Shown one piece after another: positions 26,000 to 34,522 of a stretch of DNA of 64,000 nt. The notes below the pieces were generated by a model, which searched no databases, had not been told where the DNA came from, and worked only from the letters and a program-made list of their open reading frames with translations. A program made the translations under genes and the position numbers. The stretch comes from Pseudomonas putida (GTDB lineage: Bacteria; Pseudomonadota; Gammaproteobacteria; Pseudomonadales; Pseudomonadaceae): contig NZ_CP113097.1 of assembly GCF_026625125.1 (NCBI RefSeq), forward strand, positions 1,612,001 to 1,676,000. The letters run 5' to 3'. Position 1 is the first letter of the stretch. Every line of letters starts with the position of its first letter.

Positions 26000-27133
26000 A
26001 TGAAGGTCACCTGGGACATTTTCTGCAGTGTCGTGGACAACTACGGTGATATCGGCGTGACCTGGCGCCTGGCCCGGCAGCTGGTGGCCGAGCATGGGCT
26101 GGCGGTGCGGCTGTGGGTAGACGACCTGGGGGCTTTCGTGCCCCTGTGCCCAGGCGCCGACGCCAGCGCCGCACAGCAATGGCAGCAGGGTGTGGAGGTG
26201 CGCGCCTGGCCTGGCGAGTGGCAGCCGGTAGCGCCCGCCGATGTGGTGATCGGTGCCTTCGCCTGCCAGTTGCCCGTACAGTACGTCGAAGCGATGCGCG
26301 CACGTGCCAAGCCGATCCTATGGCTTAACCTCGATTACCTCAGTGCCGAAGACTGGGTGGAAGGCTGCCACGGCTTGCCGTCGCCGCAGCCCAATGGCCT
26401 GCGCAAGGTATTTTTCTTCCCAGGCTTTACCGAGAAAACTGGCGGGCTGCTACGCGAGGCTGCGTTGCTGGCGCAGCGCCAGGCCTTCGAGCAATCGCCA
26501 CAGGCGCGAGCCGCCTTCCTGCAGGGCTTGGGTGTAGACGTGCAGGCCGGCGCGCAACTGGCCTCGTTGTTCGCCTATGAAAACCCACAATTGGGCAGCT
26601 GGCTCGATGCATTGGCCACGGACACCTGTGCCACCCAACTGTTGGTACCGCAAGGCCGGATTCTTCCGGACTTGGCCAATTGGCTGGGCGAGTCGGGGCT
26701 GAAGGTCGGTGATGTGTTTCAGCGGGGGGCGCTGACGGTGCAGATCCTGCCGTTCGTCAGCCAGGACGACTATGACCGCCTGCTGTGGTGCTGCGACTTC
26801 AATGCCGTGCGTGGCGAGGACTCGTTCGTGCGCGCGCAATGGGCCGGCCGGCCGATGCTGTGGCACATCTACGTGCAAGAGGAAAACGCCCACTGGGAAA
26901 AGCTAGACGCGTTCCTCGGGCTTTATCGACAGGGCCTGTCGGATGCTGCCGGCGAGGCGATGGTGGCCTTGTGGCGCGCCTGGAACATGAACCACGACAT
27001 GCACCAGGCCTGGCAAGGGGCCCGTAAACACTGGCCGGAACTGCAGCGGCATGCCCGTGAATGGGCGGCGCGCCAAGCCGCTCGGCCGGACCTCGCCAAG
27101 GCGCTGGTACAGTTTTACCGAAATTGGCTATGA
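26000..27133 (+). CDS. earP: EF-P arginine rhamnosyltransferase EarP
   Basis: 377 residues from ATG 26000. EarP transfers rhamnose from dTDP-L-rhamnose to Arg32 of elongation factor P with inversion. The N-terminal motif WDIFCSVVDNYGDIGV carries the two catalytic or structural aspartates (Asp13, Asp17), and the C-terminal Rossmann half has the nucleotide-sugar region with RGEDSFVRAQWAGRPMLWHI. The gene is directly followed by efp, 48 bases downstream, the diagnostic arrangement of the earP-type EF-P activation system. Confidence 0.96.
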   Translation: MKVTWDIFCSVVDNYGDIGVTWRLARQLVAEHGLAVRLWVDDLGAFVPLCPGADASAAQQWQQGVEVRAWPGEWQPVAPADVVIGAFACQLPVQYVEAMRARAKPILWLNLDYLSAEDWVEGCHGLPSPQPNGLRKVFFFPGFTEKTGGLLREAALLAQRQAFEQSPQARAAFLQGLGVDVQAGAQLASLFAYENPQLGSWLDALATDTCATQLLVPQGRILPDLANWLGESGLKVGDVFQRGALTVQILPFVSQDDYDRLLWCCDFNAVRGEDSFVRAQWAGRPMLWHIYVQEENAHWEKLDAFLGLYRQGLSDAAGEAMVALWRAWNMNHDMHQAWQGARKHWPELQRHAREWAARQAARPDLAKALVQFYRNWL

Positions 27134-27181
27134 TATGCGGCCTCGATTTTTATAAATCCATCCAGATTCGGATACTTCGTA

Positions 27182-27751
27182 ATGAAAACTGGTAAAGAAC
27201 TGAAACCCGGTACCGTACTGCGGATCGACAACGACCCGTGGCTGGTTCAGAAAGCCGAGTTCACCAAATCGGGTCGCAACAGCGCGATCATGAAGACCAA
27301 ACTGAAAAACCTGCTGACCGGCTACAAGACCGAAACCGTTTACGGTGCGGACGACAAGCTGGACGACGTGATCCTGGATCGCAAAGAAGCGACCCTGTCG
27401 TTCATCAGCGGTGACTCGTACACCTTCATGGACACCACCGACTACACCATGTACGAACTGAACGCCGAAGACATCGACGCCGTTCTGCCGTACATCGAAG
27501 AAGGCATGGAAGACATCTGCGAAGCCGTGTTCTTCGAAGGCCGTCTGGTGTCGGTAGAGCTGCCGACCACCATCAGCCGTCAGGTTGTCTACACCGAGAA
27601 CGCTGCGCGTGGCGACACCTCGGGCAAGGTGATGAAGCCTGCCAAGCTGAAGAACGGTACCGAGATCCAGGTTGCCGACTTCATCCAGATCGACGAGTGG
27701 ATCGACATCGACACTCGCGACAACAGCTTCAAGGGCCGTTCCAAGAAGTAA
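27182..27751 (+). CDS. efp: Translation elongation factor P (rhamnosylated Arg32 type)
   Basis: 189 residues, three beta-barrel domains. EF-P binds between the P and E sites and rescues ribosomes stalled at polyproline. The tip loop of domain I reads TKSGRNSA with Arg32, the residue modified by EarP, instead of the Lys34 used in the EpmA/EpmB branch. The family signature in domain III ([18 protein letters not shown]) is complete. The region between earP and efp (27134-27181) is AT-rich and may hold an efp promoter (TATGATATGCGG). A strong terminator follows. Confidence 0.98.
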   Translation: MKTGKELKPGTVLRIDNDPWLVQKAEFTKSGRNSAIMKTKLKNLLTGYKTETVYGADDKLDDVILDRKEATLSFISGDSYTFMDTTDYTMYELNAEDIDAVLPYIEEGMEDICEAVFFEGRLVSVELPTTISRQVVYTENAARGDTSGKVMKPAKLKNGTEIQVADFIQIDEWIDIDTRDNSFKGRSKK

Positions 27752-27767
27752 TCCTTCTTGTGATGTG

Positions 27768-27798
27768 CACAAAAAACCCGGCCTCGGCCGGGTTTTTT
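27768..27798 (+). terminator. Rho-independent terminator after efp
   Basis: AAAAAACCCGGCCTCGGCCGGGTTTTTTT-type structure: CCCGGCC/GGCCGGG stem with flanking A- and T-runs. It can serve both efp and the convergent ohr. Confidence 0.95.
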
Positions 27799-27809
27799 TA
27801 TACCTGTAT

Positions 27810-28238
27810 TCAGACCGTCACATGCAGCCTGACATCCACATTGCCGCGGGTGGCATTGGAGTAAGGGCACACCTGGTGCGCCTTCTCCACCAGGCCTTCT
27901 GCGTCAGCCTGGGACAGGCCTGGCAGGTTGATGTGCAGGTCGATATCCAGGCCGAAGCCACCAGGAATCTGGCCAATGCCCACCTTGGCGGTGATCGAAG
28001 CGTCGCCAGGTAGTTGCTGTTTCTCCTGGCCGGCGACGAACTTCAGTGCGCCGATGAAGCAGGCCGAATGGCCGGCGGCGAACATCTGCTCGGGGTTGGT
28101 GCCGTCACCGCCCGCGCCGCCCAGTTCCTTGGGGGTGCTCAGCTTGACTTCCAGCTTGCCGTCGCTGGAGCGGGATTTACCGTCGCGACCGCCAGTGGAG
28201 GTGGCTTCTGCGATGTACAGCGGAGTGACCTTGTGCAT
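27810..28238 (-). CDS. ohr: Organic hydroperoxide resistance protein Ohr
   Basis: 142 residues, full length OsmC/Ohr fold. A thiol peroxidase that reduces organic (lipid) hydroperoxides to alcohols with lipoyl-protein reductants. Both redox cysteines are present: Cys60 in AAGHSACFIGALK (peroxidatic) and Cys124 in HQVCPYSNATRGN (resolving), with Arg18 in the early TSTGGRDG. The C-terminal NATRGNVDVRLHV is the Ohr-branch signature. Divided from the same-strand ohrR gene by 143 bases containing the operator described next. Confidence 0.97.
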   Translation of the reverse strand: MHKVTPLYIAEATSTGGRDGKSRSSDGKLEVKLSTPKELGGAGGDGTNPEQMFAAGHSACFIGALKFVAGQEKQQLPGDASITAKVGIGQIPGGFGLDIDLHINLPGLSQADAEGLVEKAHQVCPYSNATRGNVDVRLHVTV

Positions 28239-28302
28239 TTTGAGCCTCGCTAGTGTGCTGTGCGCCCCGCATCAGGCGGGGGGGCATCGGGTGGGTACGG
28301 GA

Positions 28303-28340
28303 TTTAAATTAGCGCGCAATTAGTTTGCGCGCAAGATAAA
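28303..28340. promoter_or_regulatory. Probable OhrR operator in front of ohr
   Basis: The region upstream of ohr contains a perfect palindrome TTGCGCGCAA (28325-28334) and, one and a half turns away, a degenerate copy TTAGCGCGCAATT (28309-28321), both in an AT-rich context (ATTTAAATTAGC, AAGATAAAT). Two similar half-overlapping sites are the usual layout for MarR-type OhrR control. The assignment rests on position and symmetry. Confidence 0.7.
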
Positions 28341-28381
28341 TCTTCACCGCTCGTCCGAACGGGCATTGCACAGCATAGCCG

Positions 28382-28837
28382 TCAGAGGTTCTTTTGCAGG
28401 CTGTCGCGCAACTCCAGCAGGTCGGCCTGCAGTTGTTGCAGACGCTCCAGGCTGCGGCCGCTGGCCTTGAGAATGCATTGCGGCACCTCTTTGGCCTGCT
28501 GCTGCAGCGCGCGCCCCTTGTCGGTCAGTTGCACCAGCACCACCCGTTCATCCTCGCGGCTACGGGTCCGCTTGAGCAGGCCTTCGCTTTCCAGGCGCTT
28601 GAGCAATGGCGTGAGCGAGCCGGGGTCGGTGAGCAGGTGCTGGCTGATCTCGCCCACGGTCAGGCCGTCCTGTTCCCACAGCACGAGCATGGCCAGGTAC
28701 TGCGGGTAAGTCAGGCCCAAGGCCTGCAGCAGTGGCTTGTAGACTTTGGTCATCAGCAACGAGGTGGAGTGCAGGGCGAAGCAGACCTGGTTGTCCAGCA
28801 GCAGCTCGTCGCAAGAAGCTTGGGTGTCGGCGTTCAT
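28382..28837 (-). CDS. ohrR: MarR-family organic-peroxide sensor OhrR
   Basis: 151 residues, winged-helix dimer. The peroxide-sensing Cys19 sits in NQVCFALHS, the conserved position of OhrR, and a second Cys121 (VPQCILKA) in the C-terminal helix makes it a two-Cys type in which oxidation can end in an intersubunit disulfide. A third Cys9 is extra. DNA-contact wing DEREDERVV-like segment appears as SREDERVVLVQLTDKG. It should repress ohr until oxidised. Neighbour position next to ohr supports the call. Confidence 0.94.
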   Translation of the reverse strand: MNADTQASCDELLLDNQVCFALHSTSLLMTKVYKPLLQALGLTYPQYLAMLVLWEQDGLTVGEISQHLLTDPGSLTPLLKRLESEGLLKRTRSREDERVVLVQLTDKGRALQQQAKEVPQCILKASGRSLERLQQLQADLLELRDSLQKNL

Positions 28838-28892
28838 GCAGGTCCTTGAATATGATCAATGGAGAAATCTAGCACGCTGAAGGTTTGCGCGC

Positions 28893-29849
28893 TCATTGCC
28901 ATCGCAGCTCACTTCGTAATGCAAGGTCCCATGGGGGGATCGGGCTGAAGCGGCTCTTGAGGAATTCGAGCAGCAAGCGGCTGCGAGAGTTCGTTTCATG
29001 TGCCAGGCGCAGCGCATAAATACCGCTGGTCTCTGCCGCAGGCAGGCCGTTGTCGCAAAAAAGGGGCACCAGTTCGCCACGCAGCAGGTAGTCGCTGATG
29101 AGCCAGGTAGGCAGGTGCGCAATGCCCAGCCCGGCAAGCGCGCCGAACAGCAGCGTTTCGGCATTGTTGGCGGCCATGCGCATCCGTGAGGGCCGGTACA
29201 GCCGTGATTGCCCATCGACCTCGAAGCGCCAGGCGAAGGGTGGGGCCAGGCCGTCCCAGTCCAGCCCGTCGTGATCGGGCAGTGCGCTGGGGCAGGCGGG
29301 TATGCCGCGGCTGGCCAGGTAGGCGGGGCTGGCGCAGGCGACGCGGACCATGTAGGCCAGCGGTGTGGCGACCAGGCGGGTATCGGCCAGGGGGCCTGCA
29401 CGCAGCACCAGGTCGACTTCGCCCAGGTGGCTGCCGTGCAGGTCGACGAAGCTGTCGATCAGGCGCAGGTGAACATCCAGGCCGGGGTAGGCCACCAGGA
29501 AGTCGGCAATGGCCGGCGCCAGGTGGCGGCGGCCGAAAGCTGCAGGGGCGTCGATACGTATCAACCCCTCCGGAGCGCTGCTCAGTGACACGGCCTCGGC
29601 CCGCGCCAGGCGCAGCTCCTCGATGATGCGCCGGGCGCGTTCGGCGAAGGCGTTGCCAGCAGGCGTGGCGCGCACCGCATGGGTGCTGCGGGTGAACAGG
29701 CGGCTGCCCACCGCGCTCTCGAGGCTGTCGATGCGCCGGGCGACGGCGGAGGGGGTGAGTGGATGGCGCCGGGCGGCCGCGGAAAAGCTGCCGGTCTCCA
29801 GCACATCGAGAAACAGGCTCAGTTGGTCGGTAAGGGTATCTGGGCTCAT
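28893..29849 (-). CDS. LysR-family transcriptional regulator
   Basis: 318 residues from ATG 29849 (the frame is open to 29918 without a good start). Winged helix SFSAAARRHPLTPSAVARRI, then effector domain with the CrgA-like phrases LIRIDAPAAFGRRHLAPA and HLRLIDSFVDL. Divergent from the TauE/SafE-like permease gene with 113 bases between starts, so it is the likely regulator of that exporter. Effector unknown. Confidence 0.9.
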   Translation of the reverse strand: MSPDTLTDQLSLFLDVLETGSFSAAARRHPLTPSAVARRIDSLESAVGSRLFTRSTHAVRATPAGNAFAERARRIIEELRLARAEAVSLSSAPEGLIRIDAPAAFGRRHLAPAIADFLVAYPGLDVHLRLIDSFVDLHGSHLGEVDLVLRAGPLADTRLVATPLAYMVRVACASPAYLASRGIPACPSALPDHDGLDWDGLAPPFAWRFEVDGQSRLYRPSRMRMAANNAETLLFGALAGLGIAHLPTWLISDYLLRGELVPLFCDNGLPAAETSGIYALRLAHETNSRSRLLLEFLKSRFSPIPPWDLALRSELRWQ

Positions 29850-29962
29850 GGCTGCCTTGCTTTTGCATAAATCGCACAGCCATTGTGCGTTGCTGTGCGT
29901 TTCCCCGCCAGAGCGCAATCGTTAGCATGCCCGTATTGTCAACGCAGGCGGATGAGGCCCTG

Positions 29963-30712
29963 ATGATCGAGTGGTTGTTGTATATCGTGCTGGGCGCAGC
30001 CTTGGGCACCATGGGTGGGTTGTTCGGTATTGGCGGCGGGTTGATCGCCATCCCGGCGTTGGGTGTGCTGTTCGGGCTCGATCAGCAACTGGCCCAGGGC
30101 ACGGCCTTGGTGATGGTGGTGCCGAACGTGCTGCTGGCGCTGTGGCGCTATCACCAGCGTAACCGCATCGAGTTGCGCCATGCCGTGCCGTTGTCGGTGT
30201 GCAGCTTGGTGTTCGCCTGGTTGGGCTCGATCTGGGCCGTGGGTATCGATGCGCAGGCCATGCGCCTGGGCTTTGTCGGCTTTCTGGTGGCGCTGGCCCT
30301 GTGGAACGTGGTGCGCATGTTCATCAAATCCGCTCCGGCAAGCGCCGAGCTGCGCCATCCCTGGCCCTGGCTGGGTGTGCTGGGCTGCTTCAGCGGCACC
30401 ATGGGCGGTTTGTTCGGGGTGGGCGGGGCGGTGGTGGCCACGCCGATCCTGACCAGTGTGTTCGGCGCCACACAGGTGGTGGCGCAAGGGCTGTCCCTGG
30501 CACTGGCAGCGCCGAGCACCATGGTCACCTTGCTTACCTATGGCGTGCATCACAGTGTCGACTGGGGCGTGGGGCTACCGTTGGCGGTAGGCGGCCTGCT
30601 CAGTATCAGCTGGGGAGTGCGGCTGGCCCATGCGTTGCCGGAGAAGGTGCTGCGGGCGATGTTTTGTGTGTTTTTGGTGGTGTGTGCGGTGATGCTGGGC
30701 TTCGAGCTTTAG
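29963..30712 (+). CDS. TauE/SafE-family sulfite/organosulfur exporter-like permease
   Basis: 249 residues from ATG 29963. About eight membrane helices in two inverted halves, each beginning with the family repeat TMGGLFGIGGGLIAIP (near residue 15) and TMGGLFGVGGAVVATP (near residue 145). Members move sulfite, sulfoacetate, taurine-derived or other small anions out of the cell or into it. No sulfur-metabolism gene is adjacent, so the substrate is open. It is convergent with the next LysR gene. Confidence 0.9.
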   Translation: MIEWLLYIVLGAALGTMGGLFGIGGGLIAIPALGVLFGLDQQLAQGTALVMVVPNVLLALWRYHQRNRIELRHAVPLSVCSLVFAWLGSIWAVGIDAQAMRLGFVGFLVALALWNVVRMFIKSAPASAELRHPWPWLGVLGCFSGTMGGLFGVGGAVVATPILTSVFGATQVVAQGLSLALAAPSTMVTLLTYGVHHSVDWGVGLPLAVGGLLSISWGVRLAHALPEKVLRAMFCVFLVVCAVMLGFEL

Positions 30713-30734
30713 CGGTTGGCGTGTGCACTGGCCA

Positions 30735-31586
30735 TCACTGAAAACCCTCGATGATGTAGTCAGCCATGCAATCGGTGATCGGTGACTGGTTTTGTGGATT
30801 GCGCAGCAGCATCACGTTGGCCATGGGCAGCTCAGGCAAGCCGTCCTGCTCGCCCAGGATGCGGATATTGCCGCCGATCAGGCTCTGCAACTGCGCGGTC
30901 ACTGCCAGCCCTGCCGTGACGATGGCGAAGATCGCCGCCAGGCTGGGGCTGGTGTAGGCAATGCGGTAGTCGATGCCCTGGGCCTCCAGGGCATTGCAGG
31001 TCCAGGCGCGGCAGAAGCAGTCGGTGTTGAACAGCGCCAGCGGCATGGGCCGTTGCTCCTGTGGGCAGAAGCTGTCGGCGGCGGCCCACACCAGGCGTTC
31101 CTGGCGCAGCAACTGGCCAACCTCGTTGCCGGGCTCCCGGGTGACGATGGTGAGGTCCAGGTCCTGGCGCAGCATCAGGTGTTTCGACGAATCACAATGC
31201 ACCTCCACCTGCACCAGCGGGTAGGCCTGGGCGAAACTCGACAGGATGGTTGGCAAGAACCGCATGGCGTAGTCGTCCGGTGTACCGATGCGCACCAGCC
31301 CGACCATGTGCGGCATGCGTAGGGTGTTGAACACTTCACCATGCAGCTTGAGGATGCGCCGTGCGTAGCCCAGCAGTACCTGGCCCTCGGCGGTCAGGCG
31401 CACCTGGCGGCCGTCGCGCTCGAACAACTGGCGCTGCAGGACGTCTTCCTCCAGGCGTTTCATCTGCATGCTGACGGCCGACTGGGTGCGGTTGACCACT
31501 TCGCCGGCACGGGTGAATCCACCTTGCTCGGCAATGGCGACGAAGGTGCGTAGCACGTCAGCATCGAGGCTCTGGTAGTGGGACAT
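30735..31586 (-). CDS. LysR-family regulator, LrhA/HexA-like branch
   Basis: 283 residues. The N-terminus DADVLRTFVAIAEQGGFTRAG and RTQSAVSMQMKRLEED are typical of the LrhA/HexA/PecT type regulators, which control motility, exoproducts or virulence in other bacteria. The effector domain carries VRIGTPDDYAMRFLP. Divergent from a small DUF1127 gene, 96 bases away, a pairing seen repeatedly in proteobacteria. Target genes are not evident from the window. Confidence 0.88.
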   Translation of the reverse strand: MSHYQSLDADVLRTFVAIAEQGGFTRAGEVVNRTQSAVSMQMKRLEEDVLQRQLFERDGRQVRLTAEGQVLLGYARRILKLHGEVFNTLRMPHMVGLVRIGTPDDYAMRFLPTILSSFAQAYPLVQVEVHCDSSKHLMLRQDLDLTIVTREPGNEVGQLLRQERLVWAAADSFCPQEQRPMPLALFNTDCFCRAWTCNALEAQGIDYRIAYTSPSLAAIFAIVTAGLAVTAQLQSLIGGNIRILGEQDGLPELPMANVMLLRNPQNQSPITDCMADYIIEGFQ

Positions 31587-31682
31587 TGCATCAATCTCCT
31601 AGATGCATGGCATAAGAAACATTCGTTGGATTGATCTTAAGCCTGGCGTGAGACTGAAGCCATCAACACGGAGGGCTTCACG

Positions 31683-31901
31683 ATGAAAGGTCATGTCAGC
31701 AGCATTCAACACCCTGCCTTCTCCTTCAAGCACCTGTGGCATGCTGCCTTGCAGCGTCCGGCTCGCTGGCTGGAGCTGTACCGCCAGCGCCGGGAACTGG
31801 CCAGTCTCAGCGATGCGACGTTGCAGGATCTGGGGTTGAGCCGGGCCGATATCCAGCAGGAGGCAGAGCGGCCATTCTGGGATGATCCGCTGCGCAGGTG
31901 A
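31683..31901 (+). CDS. Small DUF1127 protein
   Basis: 72 residues, very basic N-terminal half, with the DUF1127 core (RWLELYRQRRELASLSDATLQDLGLSRADI, here named by its ends RWLELYRQRRELASLSD and LQDLGLSRADI). Short DUF1127 proteins bind RNA or take part in phosphate, polyamine or arginine-linked regulation in alphaproteobacteria; their role in pseudomonads is unknown. Strong GGAGG ribosome site before ATG 31683. Divergent from the LrhA-like gene. Confidence 0.88.
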   Translation: MKGHVSSIQHPAFSFKHLWHAALQRPARWLELYRQRRELASLSDATLQDLGLSRADIQQEAERPFWDDPLRR

Positions 31902-31970
31902 GGGGGCGATGCGCCGCACATGCGGCGCTCGGTCTTGCTGGTGCTGAAGAGGCTGTGGCCGGCACCTACC

Positions 31971-33317
31971 TCAACGGCGCACCTGCTTGAGGGTTTCGGC
32001 AATCAGAAACGCCAGCTCCAGCGACTGGTCGGCGTTCATGCGTGGGTCGCAATGCGTATGGTAGCGATCCGACAGCCCATCTTCGGTGATCGGGCGTGCG
32101 CCACCGATGCACTCGGTGACGTTCTGCCCGGTCATCTCGATGTGAATGCCACCGGCATGGCTGCCTTCGGCCTGGTGCACCTGGAAGAACTGCTTCACCT
32201 CATCGAGAATCTGCGCGAAGTCACGGGTCTTGTAGCCGCTGCTGGCCTTGATGGTATTGCCGTGCATCGGGTCCGAACTCCACAGCACCTTGCGCCCCTC
32301 GCGCTCGACGGTGCGGATCAGCCCGGGCAGGTGCTCACCGACCTTGCCGGCGCCCATGCGCACGATGAGGTTTAGGCGCCCCGGGTCGTTGGCCGGGTTG
32401 AGCGTGTCGATCAGGCGGATCAGCTCTTCGGGGTTCATGCTGGGGCCAACCTTGACCCCGATAGGGTTGTGCACCCCACGCAGGAATTCCACATGCGCGC
32501 CGTCGAGCTGGCGGGTGCGGTCGCCTATCCACAGCATGTGCGCCGAGCAATCGTAGTAGTCGCCGGTCAGGCTGTCCTGGCGCACGAAGGCTTCTTCGTA
32601 GTTCAGCAGCAGTGCCTCGTGGGCAGTGAAAAAGCTGGTTTCGCGCAGTTGCGGGGCGCTGTCCAGGCCGCAGGCGCGCATGAAGGCCAGGGTCTCGTCG
32701 ATGCGGTTGGCCAACTGGTGGTATTTGTCGGCCAGCGCCGAGTTGGCGATGAAGTCCAGGTTCCACTTGTGCACCTGGTGCAAGTCGGCGAAACCGCCTT
32801 GGGCGAAGGCGCGCAGCAGGTTGAGGCTGGCGGTGGCCTGGTGGTAGGCCTGCAGCAGGCGGTCTGGGTCGGGTACACGGCTTTTTTCGTCGAAGCCGAT
32901 GCCGTTGACGATGTCGCCGCGGTAGGCCGGCAAGGTCAGATTGCCGATGGTTTCGTCACCCGATGAACGTGGCTTGGCGAACTGCCCGGCCATACGCCCG
33001 ACTTTGACCACCGGGCAGCCGGCGGCGAAGGTCATGACGATGGCCATCTGCAGCAACACCTTGAAAGTGTCGCGGATCTTCGCGGCAGAGAACTCGGCGA
33101 AGCTCTCGGCACAGTCGCCGCCCTGCAGCAGGAAGGCACGGCCTTCGGTGACCTCGGCGAACTGCCGGCGCAGCTCGCGCGCCTCCCCGGCGAACACCAG
33201 CGGCGGGTAGCTGGCCAAGGTCTGCTCGACCTTGAGCAGATGCGCGGCATCGGGGTAGGTCGGTTGCTGCTGGATCGGCAGGGCACGCCAGCTGTCAGGG
33301 CTCCACGGTCGGTTCAT
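31971..33317 (-). CDS. 3-deoxy-7-phosphoheptulonate synthase, class II (plant type)
   Basis: 448 residues from ATG 33317, which begins [19 protein letters not shown], the usual start of class II DAHP synthases. The enzyme condenses PEP and erythrose-4-phosphate at the entry of the shikimate pathway. Signature stretches are [11 protein letters not shown] with the metal-site Cys, [24 protein letters not shown], and [10 protein letters not shown]. It should be less sensitive to single aromatic amino acids than the class I enzymes. It is not linked to phenazine genes here, so a housekeeping role is likely. Functionally upstream of aroC at 4.1 kb. Confidence 0.95.
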   Translation of the reverse strand: MNRPWSPDSWRALPIQQQPTYPDAAHLLKVEQTLASYPPLVFAGEARELRRQFAEVTEGRAFLLQGGDCAESFAEFSAAKIRDTFKVLLQMAIVMTFAAGCPVVKVGRMAGQFAKPRSSGDETIGNLTLPAYRGDIVNGIGFDEKSRVPDPDRLLQAYHQATASLNLLRAFAQGGFADLHQVHKWNLDFIANSALADKYHQLANRIDETLAFMRACGLDSAPQLRETSFFTAHEALLLNYEEAFVRQDSLTGDYYDCSAHMLWIGDRTRQLDGAHVEFLRGVHNPIGVKVGPSMNPEELIRLIDTLNPANDPGRLNLIVRMGAGKVGEHLPGLIRTVEREGRKVLWSSDPMHGNTIKASSGYKTRDFAQILDEVKQFFQVHQAEGSHAGGIHIEMTGQNVTECIGGARPITEDGLSDRYHTHCDPRMNADQSLELAFLIAETLKQVRR

Positions 33318-33435
33318 CACAGGCTCGGTCTTGTCGGTTATAGGCTGCCTGCCATGGTAACAGTTGGCGCTGAGCTTGTTGCATCCGGGACGTTGGCGGA
33401 CAATGCGCGTTTTTGCGCGGGCGGGTGGCAGGTTC

Positions 33436-34191
33436 ATGGCGACGGAGCGGGAAGAGCGGCTGTTGGCTCGGGTCGAGGATGCCTTCGGGGTCATCAGTGT
33501 GTATGAGGTGGAGGATTACCGCTTCCTCGAATTTGGCGATGCCATCGAGCAAAGCTGCGTGTTCACAGCTGACCCCAGCTGGCTCGAGTACGACTACACC
33601 CGCGCCATGCTGGTGGGGGCGCTGTGCCACGAGCAGCCTGAAAGCGCGCTGTTCCTTGGCCTGGGCGCCGGCACCCTGACCCAGGCCTGCATGAAATTCT
33701 TGCCGCTGGAAGACATCGAGGCCATCGAGCTGCGCCCGGATGTGCCGCGCCTGGCCATGGAGTACCTGGGCCTGGACGACGACCCGCGCCTGTATGTGCG
33801 GGTGGGCGATGCCCTGGAGCTGCTGCCCACGGCAGAGAAAACCGACCTGTTGTTCGTCGACCTGTACACCGACCACGGCCCGGGTGTCGGCCATCTGGCC
33901 TGGACCTTTCTGGAAAATTGCCAGAAGCAGCTCAACCCCGGTGGTTGGCTGGTGATCAACCAGTGGGCCGGTGATGACGGCAGGCCGCTCGGCGCGGCGC
34001 TGTTGCGCGGCTTGTACCACCGGCATTACTGGGAGCTGCCGGTGAAGGAGGGCAATGTGATCCTGCTGGTGCCGGCAGACCTGGAGCAAACGTTGGACCT
34101 GGACGGCCTCAGGGGCCGGGCTGCGGCCTTGGCGCCACAGCTGGGGTATAGCCTGGAGGGGTTGATCAAGGAGATTCGCCCCGCCACGTGA
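33436..34191 (+). CDS. Spermidine-synthase-like methyltransferase-fold protein
   Basis: 251 residues from ATG 33436. Rossmann-like fold of the polyamine aminopropyltransferases: [20 protein letters not shown] (nucleotide/thioether loop), [14 protein letters not shown] (acidic residue ending strand 2) and [14 protein letters not shown]. The gatekeeper and catalytic aspartate arrangement of true SpeE (D-x-x-D-P-x-G-P) is changed to DLYTDHGPG, so aminopropyl transfer is uncertain. The gene is short of the family N-terminal beta domain only slightly. Function is therefore inferred at fold level. It precedes the deaD leader. Confidence 0.82.
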   Translation: MATEREERLLARVEDAFGVISVYEVEDYRFLEFGDAIEQSCVFTADPSWLEYDYTRAMLVGALCHEQPESALFLGLGAGTLTQACMKFLPLEDIEAIELRPDVPRLAMEYLGLDDDPRLYVRVGDALELLPTAEKTDLLFVDLYTDHGPGVGHLAWTFLENCQKQLNPGGWLVINQWAGDDGRPLGAALLRGLYHRHYWELPVKEGNVILLVPADLEQTLDLDGLRGRAAALAPQLGYSLEGLIKEIRPAT

Positions 34192-34297
34192 AGGGCGTGC
34201 CAGGGGGTTGAGATAAACGTTTCAGCCGCTGGTCGCTGATGGCCGGGTACTGGCCCCTTGCCCGTGAAAATTTTCCACACTTCCCTCCATTAATTCG

Positions 34298-34522
34298 GGT
34301 ATAGTACGCGCCGGTCTTTTAGCGGACCTCAAAATCAGGTGGTGCAAATCCTCCGAGTCCAGCTTCGGCTGCACGTCCGCTAGGCGGACCTTCCCAAGTA
34401 TTTCTTTTTCAATCGTTTTCGCAAATCCCCGCCGCCAGAGCTGCCTGGGTGACCATTTGGTCTTTCAAGGCATGTGCAGCTTTGGAGCATGGGTCTTTGC
34501 GGATGCACATAGAGGCAGACCC
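34298..34522 (+). promoter_or_regulatory. deaD promoter and long structured 5' leader
   Basis: An extended -10 (GGTATAGT, 34298-34305) implies transcription from about 34312, about 210 bases before the deaD ATG. The leader contains a long-range stem TAGCGGAC (34320-34327) with GTCCGCTA (34375-34382), enclosing a CAGCTTCGGCTG UUCG-loop hairpin (34361-34372) and a CCTCCGAG segment. E. coli csdA/deaD also has a leader of about 200 nt with cold-dependent control. The parallel is inferred. Confidence 0.6.
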
